Counted from the stretch's first letter, positions 21,925 to 32,974 are shown. The stretch is DNA of 64,000 bases from Hibiscus mutabilis (GCA_019671005.1 JAGYYJ010001600.1:1-64000), one strand, 5' to 3'. Translations and numbers: made by a program. Notes: generated by a model from the letters alone, not told the origin.

Positions 21925-22672
21925 TGATACATGTATGGGGGCTAAAATGATACTTTGTAGCCAAAGAGTTGAAGCAGTTTTATAAGTCTGGAAAATCAGC
22001 CAACTTGCGACGAGTTTTCGGATAGGATCCGGGCATTTCTGAGTCAATTTGTCTTCTAACAAATTGTCATTCATTCAGTTATCTTTCCAACGCATCTTGA
22101 AACGCATCAATTGGATATCAGGAACTCAAGATACGTACAATTTACTGAAGACTGCGCATGCAGAAAACTGGATACGGGATTATTACGGAATTTTGTAAAA
22201 TTAAGCCCAAAAGCTAACATATAAGGCTTTGGACGAATTAAAATTAGCCCAATATATTTATTATCATTTAAATTTATGTTTTTAGGGTTTTATATACTTT
22301 AGGAACCAGCCACCCAGCCCTTATTAGCTTATCACTTGCCTTATCACCCTATTCCTTGCCACACAAGCACATGGAGTTTAAAGGCTATTATTTTTTATTA
22401 TTTTTAATTAGATTAGGTTTTCCTTGTTTTAGTAGAAGTTAAATTACTTTGTCTATCCTTCACCTATAAAAGGATTGAAGCCTCCATCATTGTAAGAGAG
22501 ATTTTCTTTGATTTATGAAATATTTAGTGAGTTTGTTTTTGCAAGTGCTGATTACTTGTGCCTTCGAAGTCTTCTTCAACATAAGTTCGACGAGTTCTTG
22601 TGAGAGAGATCATCTTCACACTCTTGCTTGCCTAGATAATCGCATCTATGAGGGTGGGTTAGAGCCACTTCG
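21925..22672 (+). repeat. Chimeric B/A LTR, truncated
   Basis: The first roughly 65 bp (TGATACATGTATGGGGGC... to 'ataagtctggaa') are family B, matching the 5' LTR at 20678. From 'aaatcagccaacttgcgac' on, the sequence is family A through U3 core, TATA (near 22464) and into the first hairpin. It ends at 22672, where minus-strand gag begins. A B element with an A-type 3' LTR body points to template switching or recombination between families. Confidence 0.85.
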
Positions 22673-23760
22673 TCCCAAGCATTTGAAGCATTTAGTATCA
22701 CTTGTGCGTCCCTTGTTCTCCACTTGCTTGCCTTGGCTCGTTTCCACCATGGCTGGCTTTGGTTTTGGAGTCTCAACTGGTTCTTGGATCTGTAAAGGTG
22801 TAGCCTTTCGAGTATTGCTTTGGTTCCATTTAGGGGTAGCAGTGTTGTTGCTTCTTACCATGATTCTTCTACATTGTTGTTGCTCAACTTTCTTGGCCAT
22901 GTGCACCATATCTTCAATCTCAACATAGTGCTACTGTTCTACATCGGTAATCTCTCGGTTCAATCTGGTAAGAAATCTAGCCATAGTTGCTTCTCAATCC
23001 TCGCCTATGTTGGTACGGATCATAGCAACTTCTATCTCCTTATAGTAATCCTCGACACTCTGATATCCTTGCTTTAAAGTTTGCAACTTGTTTAATAGGT
23101 TTCGGTGATAGTGTGTTGGAATGAATCTACTTCGCATGATGCTCTTCATTTCATGCCAAGTTGTAATTGGTCTTTCCCCGTTACATCTCCTGTCCCACCA
23201 AATAAGAGCATAGTCTATGAATTTCGTGGCTGCCAAATGTACCTTTTTTGTTCTGAGTAATTATGGCAATCAAAAACATGTTTCACCTTACTTTCCCAAT
23301 CTAAGTATGCTTTCGGATCAGTTTTGCCTTGAAACGATGCAAATAGTGACTCTGGTGTTATTGAGGTTGTCATCATCGCCCTCCTTGGTATCTAGGGGTT
23401 GTCCATTGAGACATTTGTTCGACGTCCTCATCCCCATTGTCTAACACGATTTCTTCATCTTTGTGTACTTAGTTCTACCTTCCATTGCCTAGGTTGCTTT
23501 GTGAACCTTCGATATGGTCCATCCTTTCATGGATGGGTTCAAGCTCAGCACGTAACAACCTTTGCATCTCTTTAATCAATGCTTGTGTTTGGAGATTTAG
23601 GGGTTGTTGCCTTCCTTCTCGGTTTGAAGATTCGTAATGCTGTGACATGGTTAGTAAAGACAATAAAGAAATTAAGAACTTAAAACCTCACCAAAGAAAG
23701 AAACCTCTCTCCAAGGAAAATTAGATGTCACTCAGCACTCGTGTTTCACTCACCAAATAA
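22673..23760 (-). pseudogene. CRM/C-type gag, broken, with its leader
   Basis: Start at ATG 23648 or 23663, with leader to 23760. N-terminal helix-rich segment ('LIKEMQRLLRAELEPIHERM'), then after frame changes the Retrotrans_gag core ('KFIDYALIWWD', 'RSRFIPTHYHRNL', 'EDYYKEIEVAMIR'), and at the left end the beginning of a zinc knuckle ('KCFKCLGR'). The knuckle is cut off at 22673 by the chimeric LTR. Stops occur near 22994 and 22930. Similar to the G gag (42700-43764), which carries the same core words. Confidence 0.75.
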
Positions 23761-24822
23761 AATCAGCCAACTTGCGACGAGTTTTCGGATAGGATCCGGG
23801 CATTTCTGAGTCAATTTGTCTTCTAACAAATTGTCGCTCATTCAGATATCTTTCTAACACATCTTGAAACGCATCAATCGGACATCAGGAACTCAAGATA
23901 TGTCCAATTTACTGAAGACTGCGCATGCAGAAAACTGGATACGAGATTATTACGGAATTTTGTAAAATTCAGCCCAAAAGCTAACATATAAGGCTTTGGA
24001 CGAATTAAAATTAGCCTAATATATTTATTATCATTTAAATTTATGTTTTTAGGGTTTTATATACTTTAGGAACCAGCCACCCAGCCCTTATCAGCTTACC
24101 ACTTGCCTTATCACCCTATTCCTTGCCACACAAGCACAAGGAGTTTAAAGGCTGTTAGTTTTTTATTATTTTTAATTAGATTAGGTTTTCCTTGTTTTAG
24201 TAGAAGTTAAATTACTTTGTCTATCCTCCACCTATAAAAGGATGAAGCCTCCATCATTGTAAGAGAGATTTTATTTGATTTATGAAATATTTAGTGAGTT
24301 TGTTTTTGCAAGTGCTGATTACTTGTGCCTTCGAAGTCTTCTTCAACATAAGTTCGACGAGTTCTTGTGAGGGAGATCATCTTCACACTCTTTCTTGCCT
24401 AGATAATCGCGTCTAGGAGGGTGGGTTAGAGCCGCTTGAGGTTGCTTGCTTAGATAATTTAGTCTAAGAGGGTGCCGAGGACAAAACAACATCAACAATT
24501 CGCAAGCTATCTTCATCTTCAACCTTCACACCATCTTCCATAATTCCATAAACAAAGCTAGAATTTTCAGATTTGTTTTACTTATCTCTTTCTCAATCTC
24601 TTTTAATCTTTTTTTATATTTTTATTTCTTATCATATAATCCTTCATCTTGTCTTTCATTCTTTAAATTTGCAGCCTTGAATCTAAAAAATTCAAGAAAA
24701 TCCCTTCTCTTTTCTCTTGAATTTTCAGATCTGCCCAAACTTCCTTGATTGAGTCTAGAGCTCCTAGTTCTTGCAACAACTTGATTGGAGGCTTCCAAAT
24801 CCAAGATTGCGCTACTCTATCA
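23761..24822 (+). repeat. Family A LTR lacking its first part
   Basis: Plus-strand A LTR from 'aaatcagccaacttgcgac' to CGCTACTCTATCA at 24822. The missing start is the same stretch that is of B type in the chimera at 21925. TATA at 24231-24240 (CCTATAAAAG). Neither a PBS nor a PPT follows, so it is a solo or truncated LTR between C-type remnants. Confidence 0.8.
24398..24468 (+). other. Two leader hairpins of an A LTR
   Basis: 24398-24417 CCTAGA-TAATCGCG-TCTAGG and 24449-24468 CTTAGA-TAATTTAG-TCTAAG, each followed by AGGGTG. The second arm pair differs at one position from the first, and its partner has changed to match (C:G against T:A). The spacer 'ggttagagccgcttgaggt' is also constant among copies. 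Confidence 0.7.
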
Positions 24823-24990
24823 GCCACTGAATCTTGTATGGACTGGATACTTCGTTGTTGTCATACCAAGTTTTTTGACCATCAAAGTGTTACAATATTG
24901 GTACAACTTCCACTGTCTTTGACAACGAAGCACAATTTGCCTTGGACATGTCAACGTGTCTGAAATATGTTTGATCGTTGTTGATCATCT
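24823..24990 (-). pseudogene. Retropepsin remnant of a C-type element
   Basis: Minus-strand translation gives 'KLCFVVKDSGSCTNI' around the aspartic-protease motif (here DSG, the canonical form), then a stop and 'VKKLGMTTTK'. Only about 50 codons remain. Gag is missing upstream: the leader follows directly at 24991. Confidence 0.6.
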
Positions 24991-25588
24991 AGCATGTCTT
25001 GGATCTTATTTTCTCCTCCTCCTGAGGTCGATGGATTGTTGAAAGAATCCCGCGACACAGTTAGTGAAAATAAAAGAAAAATAAACCTCACATCACACTG
25101 ACAAAAACCTCACGGTCACTCCAAGGAAAAGTAAGATGTCACTCCACTCAATCACTCATGTTTCACTCTTGGGAATTAGGCTTTTACTTTCCCCTTCTGT
25201 ACTCACAACTCTCGTGCCTTTTACCGCTCGATTCTCTCGTCGCAAGTTCTTGAAAGAACTTACTCAAAACCTGCCGAAAACTTTAAACTATATGGTGTTT
25301 GGGCTGCAAATAAGGTTAGGCTAATGGGAAGAAGATATAAAGGTAATAAATAAAGTAAATGAAAGAAATGAAAAGAAAATTGAAAGGGTAGGTTATAAGA
25401 AGAATAGAAATAAAATAGAAGAAAGTAAAACAAACGTACCACAAAACTTACTTACAACTCGATCGAGAAACAATCAATCTTGATGTACTTCTTCAAGCAT
25501 GGATGCTTGTTTGTTTTGTTTTGCCTTCATCGCCTTTGTGTTTCACAAAAGATAGGGATTACTTGATTCTTCCAAAAGCTCCAATTAA
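24991..25588 (-). other. Leader of a C-type element with decayed PBS
   Basis: Minus-strand untranslated region matching 19845-20458 and 23664-23760 ('cactccaaggaaaagtaaga', 'actcatgtttcactc'). The primer-binding site position (25571-25587) reads TTAATTGGAGC on the minus strand, a decayed form of TTTGGTAATCAGAGC. Frames on both strands are short and unsupported. Confidence 0.6.
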
Positions 25589-27022
25589 TCATATAATACG
25601 CTCCAACTCTCCAATTGACGTTGTTGAGGGAAGCTTGATTGTTCCCGACTGTGAATGCAAGTAAGCCTTGTAATATGAATGCTTTGAAGATGAAATAAAG
25701 AAGGAAAGATGACGATTTGTTGGGTGCGGAAGCTATGTTGCGTGGTGTTTAAGGAAATGGATGAAAGCATGTAAAGAAAAGGGTTAAGTGTTTAGGGTAG
25801 GTTCAGATAGGTGAATGAAATGGAAAAGAAAGATGGTGAAATGGAATGGAAAAGGGTGATAGTATTCAAAGGATAAAACTATGCTATAAGAAGCATAACC
25901 CTGGTCCTTAAAGAATGACTTTGAGGGTGGTAGGTAGGACTTGGACCCGTTGGTTATAAGAACCAAGAACCCAAACTATTAAAATGGAAAGATATGAGAC
26001 ACCACAAGCAAAGCTTGATAAGTCGATAAAGTTCTCAAAAGAACAAGTTTGAGAGAAAAACTACACAAGTAATTTGTATTCAAAGGAAAGAGTTGTGTTA
26101 CAAAAGTGGCCGAATGACCCTATAGGTGTGGCCGAATGGCCATGTGCCTATTTAGCTAAGGGAGAAATCTCCCTCCAAGGCTAGTCGTGACTCCCCCTCC
26201 AAAAGGCCAAGTGATCATTTGACCGAATGGTGCCCCCTCCTTGTGTTTCCCTCTACTTTCTTGGCGCCCAAACTAATGTTCCCTCCAAGGTGGCCGGTCA
26301 CGTCTCTTGGGTGGGGTTCGTGCCCTTTGGGTGTTGAGTTGAAGGTGGTAGCTTGAGCTAAGTTGAGCTGATCGAGCTAGGAGTGAACTGGCTTGAGCTG
26401 AGCTAGCTACCTGAGTGAGCTACACGTAGCGTTTGAGCTGATGTGAGCTGTCCTTAGCTAAGTGAGCTTGTCTTTAATTGTCATTGAGTTATCTCGAGCT
26501 ATTTGGAGTTGTTAGAAGCTTGCCATTCTCTTGGCCGAACTGGAAGAGCTATCCTGAGCTAGTTTTGAGCTGAATGAGCTTTAGGTGAGCTATCATTCCT
26601 TGTCCTTGAAGTAGTATGAGCTGCCATAGCTTGCAATCTTTGTTTCCAAGCTGCCATAGCTTGCCTAATCATCACTTGTACCTATATGATTCATGAAAAC
26701 AACAAAATTAGCTATGAAAGAGCTAAGAATGTGATGAATACATGTTTTACGCCTAAGATGAATATGCAAGTGATAGGAAAACATAAGGATGTGTAACATA
26801 GCATATGCATAATTTAGCTAAGTTGTGGCTTATAGGATATGCTTGAATATTATATAATATGTAGATGAATGATAACATATGATAATTCAAGCATGCTTAT
26901 AACATTATATAATGCACAAATAAGTAAATAGAAGATAAAGTAAGGCAAAACTCCCTTAGAATCAGTCTTGATGTCCATCAATGGTGTGAACAAGTCATGG
27001 AGAAAGTTGGTGATGATTAGGA
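25589..27022 (-). repeat. Family C LTR, full length
   Basis: About 1.43 kb minus-strand LTR next to the decayed PBS. Paired 'aactatgctataagaagcat' motif, leader and TATA region near 26140, GGAGGGA-complement words (26160-26300), dense TGAGCT words (26340-26620), and an AT-rich end. It sits inside a plus-strand integrase C-terminus (27023-27369). Its terminal dinucleotides are decayed. Confidence 0.7.
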
Positions 27023-27369
27023 TCGCATCTGAAGATGGTCCATTTCAAGTGATGGAAAAGGTAAACGACAATGCCTACAAATTGGATCTGCCTAGAGAAT
27101 GTAACGTAACTGCAACTTTCCATGTCAAAAATCTTTCCCCATACAAAGACAATGACGATTTGAGGACAAATCGCTTAAAAGAAGGGGAAGATGATGCAAG
27201 CATACCAGCACCAGATCCAGAAGAGATGCCACAAGGACCAATCACCCGTTCTAAGGCTAAGTTATTCAGGGAAGTTCTTTCTCATAAGTGCCTTCGTGTT
27301 TTTAAATCATTTGAGGAAAACTCAGCCTTAGATAATAAGATATACAATGTGTTACATGTTACTATGTAA
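27023..27369 (+). pseudogene. Integrase C-terminal region of a CRM/C-type polyprotein
   Basis: Plus-strand frame starting right after the C LTR: 'ASEDGPFQVMEKVNDNAYKL', 'CNVTATFHVKNLSPY', then 'LRTNRLKEGEDD' across the PPT and 'GPITRSKAKLFREVL' inside the LTR. This is the equivalent of the end of G pol (39167-39590). 59 codons lie inside the 3' LTR. The catalytic integrase core is missing because of the C LTR at its left. The product would be the DNA-binding and targeting tail of the integrase. Confidence 0.8.
27177..27191 (+). other. Polypurine tract of the C-type element
   Basis: AAAAGAAGGGGAAGA directly before the LTR start TGATGCAAGC. Within the coding frame it encodes KEGED. Confidence 0.7.
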
Positions 27370-27632
27370 TGCTTTACATTTCTACACATCTTTATATTTA
27401 GTTTAATTTATTTAACAAGTGTTTTGCATTGAATTATTAGCTTAAGTATGCATCTTATTTTTAGCTTAAACACAGCTCACACATTGTTTAATGCTTCTTA
27501 GGTACTATGATGAAGATGCTAGATCAAAAACCTTAAAGATTGTTCGGCTAAGCTCAAAGACCAATAAGGCAGCTCAGATTAGCTCCAGAACATTCAAGGC
27601 AACTTGGATTAGCTCAAGGACATCACTGCGAG
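27192..27632 (+). repeat. C-type 3' LTR, part 1 (interrupted)
   Basis: LTR start TGATGCAAGC following the PPT. It encodes the integrase tail, then an AT-rich segment and the first AGCTC words (27515-27620). It breaks at 27632 where the D array begins, and continues at 31547 and 48862. The 5' ends of this subfamily (TGATGCAAGC) and of the solo LTR at 14535 (TGATTCCATG) differ, so at least two C subfamilies exist. Confidence 0.75.
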
Positions 27633-28502
27633 TGATACGAGCATGAGAGGGGTCAAAATAATCATCTTGGAAAAGAATTTGAAACTGTTTTGCAAGTCAG
27701 AAACGTCAGTTAATTTAAGATGCATTTTTGGATGGGATCCAGGCATTTATAGGTTGACATGTCTTCTTAAAACTTGTCCGTCTGTCAATTACCTTTCCAA
27801 CGCATCTTGAACCGCCTCAATCGGACATATGGAACTCAAGATACGTCTATTTTAGTGAAGACAACGCATGCAAAAATTCTTATACAGGATTTTTGGATAA
27901 TTACTAATTTTTAAGATTTTATTTGATTATTTGTAATTTAAATCGATATAGGATTCTGCAATATCTATTAGGATCATATTTATTTAATTAGGATTTTATT
28001 TTTAGCATTATTTATTCTTAGAAGTTATTTAATTAGTAGATTAGATTTTAGCATTTATTTATTGTATTTAATTCCTAAGTTTAATAGGATTAGAACTTCT
28101 TCAAGGCCTATATAAAGGAGGCGCTTCACCCACATTGTAAATAAAGATTTGAATGATTAAATAAAATTCTCTTTTGAGTTCCAACTTGCAAGAACGTTAT
28201 CTTGTGTTTTAGAAGCAAATCGATTTTCAAGTTCTCCAGGATTTGTTGTTGAGGATCTTCACACTCCTGCTTGCCCATACAAAAGCGTTTGGGAGGGTGG
28301 CTTAGAGCAGCTTGAGGTTGCTTGCTTAGATAATTGCGTCTAATAGGGTGCCGAGGACAACTATTAATTCATCACGCCATCTCCACATATTCAAGCTTCC
28401 TCCATTGACGCCACCACCATAAGCAAATCTGAATTTTTTGATTTGTTCTTTATTTTGGTTTGTTTTGTTTTTCTCTTTATTCGAATTTGCGCTACGCTAT
28501 CA
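27633..28502 (+). repeat. D LTR 1
   Basis: TGATACGAGCATGAG...GCTACGCTATCA. U3 core at 27785-27870, TATA box 'ctatataaag' near 28108, leader hairpins near 28272 and 28323. The last stem pair of the second hairpin is broken here (TCTAAT), intact in D LTRs 2 and 3. Confidence 0.9.
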
Positions 28503-28532
28503 TTTGATATCAAATTCAGGTCATTCTTGAGG

Positions 28533-29333
28533 ATGTCATTGAGCAACGTATTGGATTTTACCCGTTTGGGGACTCGATGTCATTATTGTTATCGACTAGA
28601 TCATTCAGGGTATGATTGTCCAGATAAATTTTATTTTCAAGAAAAAAATTTGAGAGATATGTTGTCTGAATTCATGTCTTCTAATGATATTGAAATCTGT
28701 GATCTGGAGCATGATAAAGAAATTTGTTCTTCTAAAGAACTTGAGGAAGACAATGCCATCGAGAGTTTAACCTTGCCTATTGGTGAGGAAGAAATTACAA
28801 GTAGTGTGTTTGTTTCCAGTGATGAGCCTACTATTCTGATTCAAGATGATCATCAAACGACAAAAACCGACGAAGGTACCTTACAATCAAAAGGTATCAT
28901 TGAATGTTTTCAAAATTCTATTTATGCTTATTCCTCTTTTAGCATTAATAACATTTTTGAAGATGAGAATGAGTTGCTTTGCGATCAAAAGAACAATCAT
29001 GAAGATCCCAATGAGAAGGAACTTGTAAATTACATTGCAAAAAGAGACTCTGCAAAAGGATCCTTCAAGACGTCTTCTCTTCCATGGTACTTTGATGAAC
29101 TTCCTCCATTTACCGGTCTAGATTCGAGGGTGAATATTTTTGAGGAGTGGGGGAATGATACGAGCATGAGAGGGGTCAAAATAATCATCTTGGAAAAGAA
29201 TTTGAAACTATTTTGCAAGTCAGAAATGTCAGTCAACTTAAGATGCATTTTTGGATGGGATCCAGGCATTTATGGGTTGACATGTCTTCTTAAAACTTGT
29301 CCGTCTGTCAATTATCTTTTCAACGCATCTTGA
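28533..29333 (+). CDS. Zinc-knuckle protein of D, copy 1
   Basis: 266 codons. The ATG at 28533 was chosen because it follows the PBS/leader and is conserved in copy 2; an upstream in-frame ATG at 28443 would begin inside the LTR. Residues 16-29 form a CX2CX4HX4C zinc knuckle (C16, C19, H24, C29), typical of retroelement nucleocapsid. The rest is acidic and Ser/Thr-rich. Residue stretch 'LDSRVNIFEEWGNDTSMRG' spans the PPT, and the last 60 or so codons lie in the LTR. No capsid core is present. About 96% of residues agree with copy 2 and both frames are open, which suggests recent activity or constraint. Probably an RNA-binding accessory Gag remnant; function is inferred from the knuckle only. 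Confidence 0.7.
   Translation: MSLSNVLDFTRLGTRCHYCYRLDHSGYDCPDKFYFQEKNLRDMLSEFMSSNDIEICDLEHDKEICSSKELEEDNAIESLTLPIGEEEITSSVFVSSDEPTILIQDDHQTTKTDEGTLQSKGIIECFQNSIYAYSSFSINNIFEDENELLCDQKNNHEDPNEKELVNYIAKRDSAKGSFKTSSLPWYFDELPPFTGLDSRVNIFEEWGNDTSMRGVKIIILEKNLKLFCKSEMSVNLRCIFGWDPGIYGLTCLLKTCPSVNYLFNAS
29141..29155 (+). other. PPT of D copy 1
   Basis: TGAGGAGTGGGGGAA before TGATACGAGC, identical to the tract of family A. Confidence 0.85.
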
Positions 29334-30024
29334 AATGCCTCAATCGGACATCTGGAACTCAAGATACGTCTATTTTAGTGAAGACAACGCATGCAAAAAT
29401 TCTTATACGGGATTTTTGGATAATTACGAATTTTTAAGATTTTATTTGATTATTTGTAATTTAAATCGATATAGGATTCCGCAATATCTATTAGGATCAT
29501 ATTTATTTAATTAGGATTTTGTTTTTAGCATTTATTTATTCTTAGAAGTTATTTAATTAGTAGATTAGATTTTAGCATTTATTTATTGTATTTAATTCCT
29601 AAGTTTAATAGGATTAGAACTTCTTCAAGGCCTATATAAAGGAGGCTTCACCCACATTGTAAATAAAGATTTGAATGATTAAATAAAATTCTCTTTTGAG
29701 TTCCAACTTGCAAGAACGTTATCTTGTGTTTTAGAAGCAAATCGATTTTCAAGTTCTCCGGGATTTGTTGTTGAGGATCTTCACACTCCTGCTTGCCCAT
29801 ACAAAAGCATTTTGGAGGGTGGGTTAGAGCTGCTTGAGGTTGCTTGCTTAGATAATTGCGTCTAAGAGGGTGTCGAGGACAACTATTAATTCATCACGCC
29901 ATCTCCACATATTCAAGCTTCCTCCATTGATGCCACCACCATAAGCAAATCTGAATTTTTAGATTTGTTCTTTATTTAGGTTTATTTTGTTTTTCTCTTT
30001 ATTCGAATTTGCGCTACTCTATCA
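29156..30024 (+). repeat. D LTR 2 (shared middle LTR)
   Basis: TGATACGAGCATGAG...GCTACTCTATCA. It serves as 3' LTR of the first unit and 5' LTR of the second. TATA 'cctatataaa' at 29631-29640. Hairpins at 29796 (CCCATA arm) and 29847-29866 (CTTAGA-TAATTGCG-TCTAAG). PBS 30027-30042 reads TAGTATCAGATTCAGG, one change from the initiator-Met form. Confidence 0.9.
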
Positions 30025-30054
30025 TTTAGTATCAGATTCAGGTCGTTCTTGAGG

Positions 30055-30855
30055 ATGTCATTGAGCAACGTATTGGATTTTACCCTTTTTGGGACTCGAT
30101 GTTATTATTGTTATCGACTAGATCATTCAGGGTATGATTGTCCAGATAAATTTTATTTTCAAGAAAATTTTTTGAGAGATATGTTGTCTGAATTCATGTC
30201 TTTTAATGATATTGAAATCCGTGATCCGGAGCATGATAAAGAAATTTGTTCTTCTAAAGAACTTGAGGAAGACGATGTCATCGAGAGTTTAACCTTGCCT
30301 ATTGATGAGGAAGAAATTACAAGTAGTGTGTTTGTTTCCAGTGACGAACCTACTATTCCGATTCAAGATGATCATCAAACGACAAACACCGACGAAGGTA
30401 CCTTACAATCAAAAGGTATCATTGAATGTTTTCAAAATTCTATTTATGCTTATTCCTCTTTTAGCATTAATAACATTTTTGAAGATGAGAATGAGTTGCT
30501 TTGCGATCAAAAGAACAATCATGAAGATCCCAATGAGAAGGAACTTGTAAATTACATTGCAAAAAGAGACTCTGCAAAAGGATCCTTCAAGACGTCTTCT
30601 CTTCCATGGTACTTTGATGAACTTCCTCCATTTACCGGTCTAGATTCGAGGGTGAATATTTTTGAGGAGTGGGGGAATGATACGAGCATGAGAGGGGTCA
30701 AAATAATCATCTTGGAAAAGAATTTGAAACTGTTTTGCAAGTCAGAAATGTCAGTCAACTTAAGATGCATTTTTGGATGGGATCCAGGCATTTATAGGTT
30801 GACATGTCTTCTTAAAACTTGTCTGTCTGTCAGTTACCTTTTCAACGCATCTTGA
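30055..30855 (+). CDS. Zinc-knuckle protein of D, copy 2
   Basis: Same 266-codon length and architecture as copy 1, including the CX2CX4HX4C knuckle (residues 16-29), acidic middle part, PPT-encoded 'FEEWGN' and LTR-encoded tail ending 'YLFNAS'. Differences are scattered single-residue changes with no frameshift. The start is the ATG after 'ttcttgagg', matched in copy 1. Confidence 0.7.
   Translation: MSLSNVLDFTLFGTRCYYCYRLDHSGYDCPDKFYFQENFLRDMLSEFMSFNDIEIRDPEHDKEICSSKELEEDDVIESLTLPIDEEEITSSVFVSSDEPTIPIQDDHQTTNTDEGTLQSKGIIECFQNSIYAYSSFSINNIFEDENELLCDQKNNHEDPNEKELVNYIAKRDSAKGSFKTSSLPWYFDELPPFTGLDSRVNIFEEWGNDTSMRGVKIIILEKNLKLFCKSEMSVNLRCIFGWDPGIYRLTCLLKTCLSVSYLFNAS
30663..30677 (+). other. PPT of D copy 2
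   Basis: TGAGGAGTGGGGGAA before the third D LTR. Confidence 0.85.
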
Positions 30856-31546
30856 AATGCCTCAATCGGACATCTGGAACTCAGGATACGTCTATTTTAG
30901 TGAAGACAACGCATGCAAAAATTCTTATACGGGATTTTTGGATAATTACGAATTTTTAAGATTTTATTTGATTATTTGTAGTTTAAATCGATATAGGATT
31001 CCGCAATATCTATTAGGATCATATTTATTTAATTAGGATTTTGTTTTTAGCATTTATTTATTCTTAGAAGTTATTTAATTAGTAGATTAGATTTTAGCAT
31101 TTATTTATTGTATTTAATTCCTAAGTTTAATAGGATTAGAACTTCTTAAAGGACTATATAAAGGAGGCTTCACCTACATTGTAAATAAAGATTTGAATGA
31201 TTAAATAAAATTCTCTTTTGAGTTCCAACTTGCAAGAACGTTATCTTGTGTTTTAGAAGCAAATCGATTTTCAAGTTCTCCGGGATTTGTTGTTGAGGAT
31301 CTTCACACTCCTGCTTGCCCATACAAAAGCGTTTGGGAGGGTGGGTTAGAGCCGCTTGAGGTTGCTTGCTTAGATAATTTCGTCTAAGAGGGTGCTGAGG
31401 ACAACTATTAATTCATCACGCCATCTCCACATATTCAAGCTTCCTCCATTGACGCCGCCACCATAAGCAAATCTAAATTTTTAGATTTGTTCTTTATTTT
31501 GGTTTGTTTTGTTTTTCTCTTTATTCGAATTTGCGCTACTCTATCA
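30678..31546 (+). repeat. D LTR 3
   Basis: TGATACGAGCATGAG...GCTACTCTATCA, no PBS afterwards; C-type LTR sequence resumes. Hairpins near 31318 and 31369, TATA near 31155. Confidence 0.9.
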
Positions 31547-31800
31547 AGGAGTGCTCGGATAAGCTCAAAGGCCACTCTAGGAGTGCTCAGATCAGCTCAA
31601 GGACAAAGGAGAGCACTCTAAGTTAACTCACAAGCTTAAAGTACTAGCTCACCTGGCTAAGGGCAACTCCTGCAAGCTCAAAGATTGAGCTAGCTCTTTT
31701 AGCTAGCTAGCTTAGCTCAATTCAAGCTCAACTAGCTCTTTTCAGCTCCACCTACATATGCTAGCTCACCACCTCAAGGGTCACGTCCCCCTAAGGAACA
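31547..31800 (+). repeat. C-type LTR, part 2
   Basis: AGCTC-rich middle of the LTR begun at 27192. It ends with the target site GAACA of element A2 (31796-31800). The following bases of this LTR reappear at 35744-35752 (gaacatgtc) and at 48862. Confidence 0.75.
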
Positions 31801-32974
31801 TGATAGAGTAGCACAATCTTGGATTTGGAAGCCTTCAATCAAGTTGTTGCAAGAACTAGGAGCTCTAGACTCAATCAAGAAAGCTTTGGGCAGATATGAA
31901 AATTCAAGAGAAAAGAGAAGGGCTTTTCTTGAAATTTTCAGATTTAATGCTGGAAATTCAAAGAAACGAAGATAAGAGGGAAGATAACATGATGATTAAT
32001 AAGAATAAAAACAAAAAAAATAAAAAAAGACTAAGATAAGGATAGGTAAAACAAATCTGAAAATTCCAGCTTTGTTTATGGAATTATGGAAGATGGTGTG
32101 AAGGTTGAAGATGAAGATGGCTTGCGAATCGTTGTTGTTTTTTTGTCCTCGGCACCCCTTGGACGCTATTATCTAAGCAAGCAACCTCAAGCGGCTCTAA
32201 CCCACCCTCCTAGATGCAATTACCTAGGCAAGCAAGAGAGTGTGAAGATGATCTCCCTCACAAGAACTCGATGATCTTATGTTGAAGAAGGCTTCTAGAC
32301 AAGTTTACCGAAACTTGCAAACTCAAAGAATACTAAAATGTCCAAAGAGAACTTTTTATTAATCAATGAAACCAGTCCAACAAAGAAGAAAGCATCATGC
32401 TTATATAGATGAAGGATGGCTTTAACCTAAAGCTAAGAATATATAAAATAAACAAACAAATCTGGTCCATTAAATTGGACTTGATCTAACAGCTTGGGAG
32501 AAGGGTGGCTGGTTCCTAAAGTATATAAAACCCTAAAAACATAATTTAAATGTTAATAACTAGGTTGGGTTAAGTTTAATAAGTCCAAAGCCTTATATAT
32601 TAGCTTTTGGGTTGAATTTTACAAAATCCCTTAATAATCTGGTATCCAATTTTCTGCATGTACAGTCTTCTATAAATTGGACGTATCTTGAGTTCCAGAT
32701 GTCCGATTGACGCATTTCAAGATGTGTTGGAAAGGTAACTGAATGACGGACAATTTGTTAAAGACAACTCGACCCAAAAATGCCTGGATCCCATTCGAAA
32801 ACTCGTCTCAAGTTGGCTGACTTTCTAGACTTCACAAACAGATTCAGTTTCTTGTCCAAGATGTATCATTTTTGACCTCCTATGCGTGCATTGTTTTGGC
32901 CTTTATTGTTTGCATCGAACAACTTCAACTTCTTGCCCAATATGAGTAATTTGACCCTGCTCATGCATGTATCA
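31801..32974 (-). repeat. 3' LTR of A2
   Basis: 1,174 bp, TGATAGAGTAGC...CATGCATGTATCA on the plus strand. Hairpins near 32155-32230, U3 core near 32661-32745. Confidence 0.9.

Larger units (their letters stand above)
27633..31546 (+). mobile_element. Tandem D array: LTR-int-LTR-int-LTR
   Basis: Three LTRs of 870, 869 and 869 bp with two internal regions of 653 bp. Each internal region has its own PBS, one 266-codon frame and its own PPT. Unit period is 1,522-1,523 bp. It lies inside a C-type LTR, whose AGCTC-rich sequence resumes at 31547. The flanking pentamers (gcgag, aggag) match at only three of five bases. The structure is expected from unequal or intra-strand recombination between LTRs of adjacent copies. 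No protease, RT or integrase is encoded. Confidence 0.9.

Noticed and set aside
28443..28532. Upstream ATG extending the D protein by 30 residues
   Set aside because: It would begin inside the 5' LTR and read through the PBS; not kept in copy 2.
27628..31551. Target duplication of the D array
   Set aside because: Flanking pentamers gcgag and aggag agree at only three positions.
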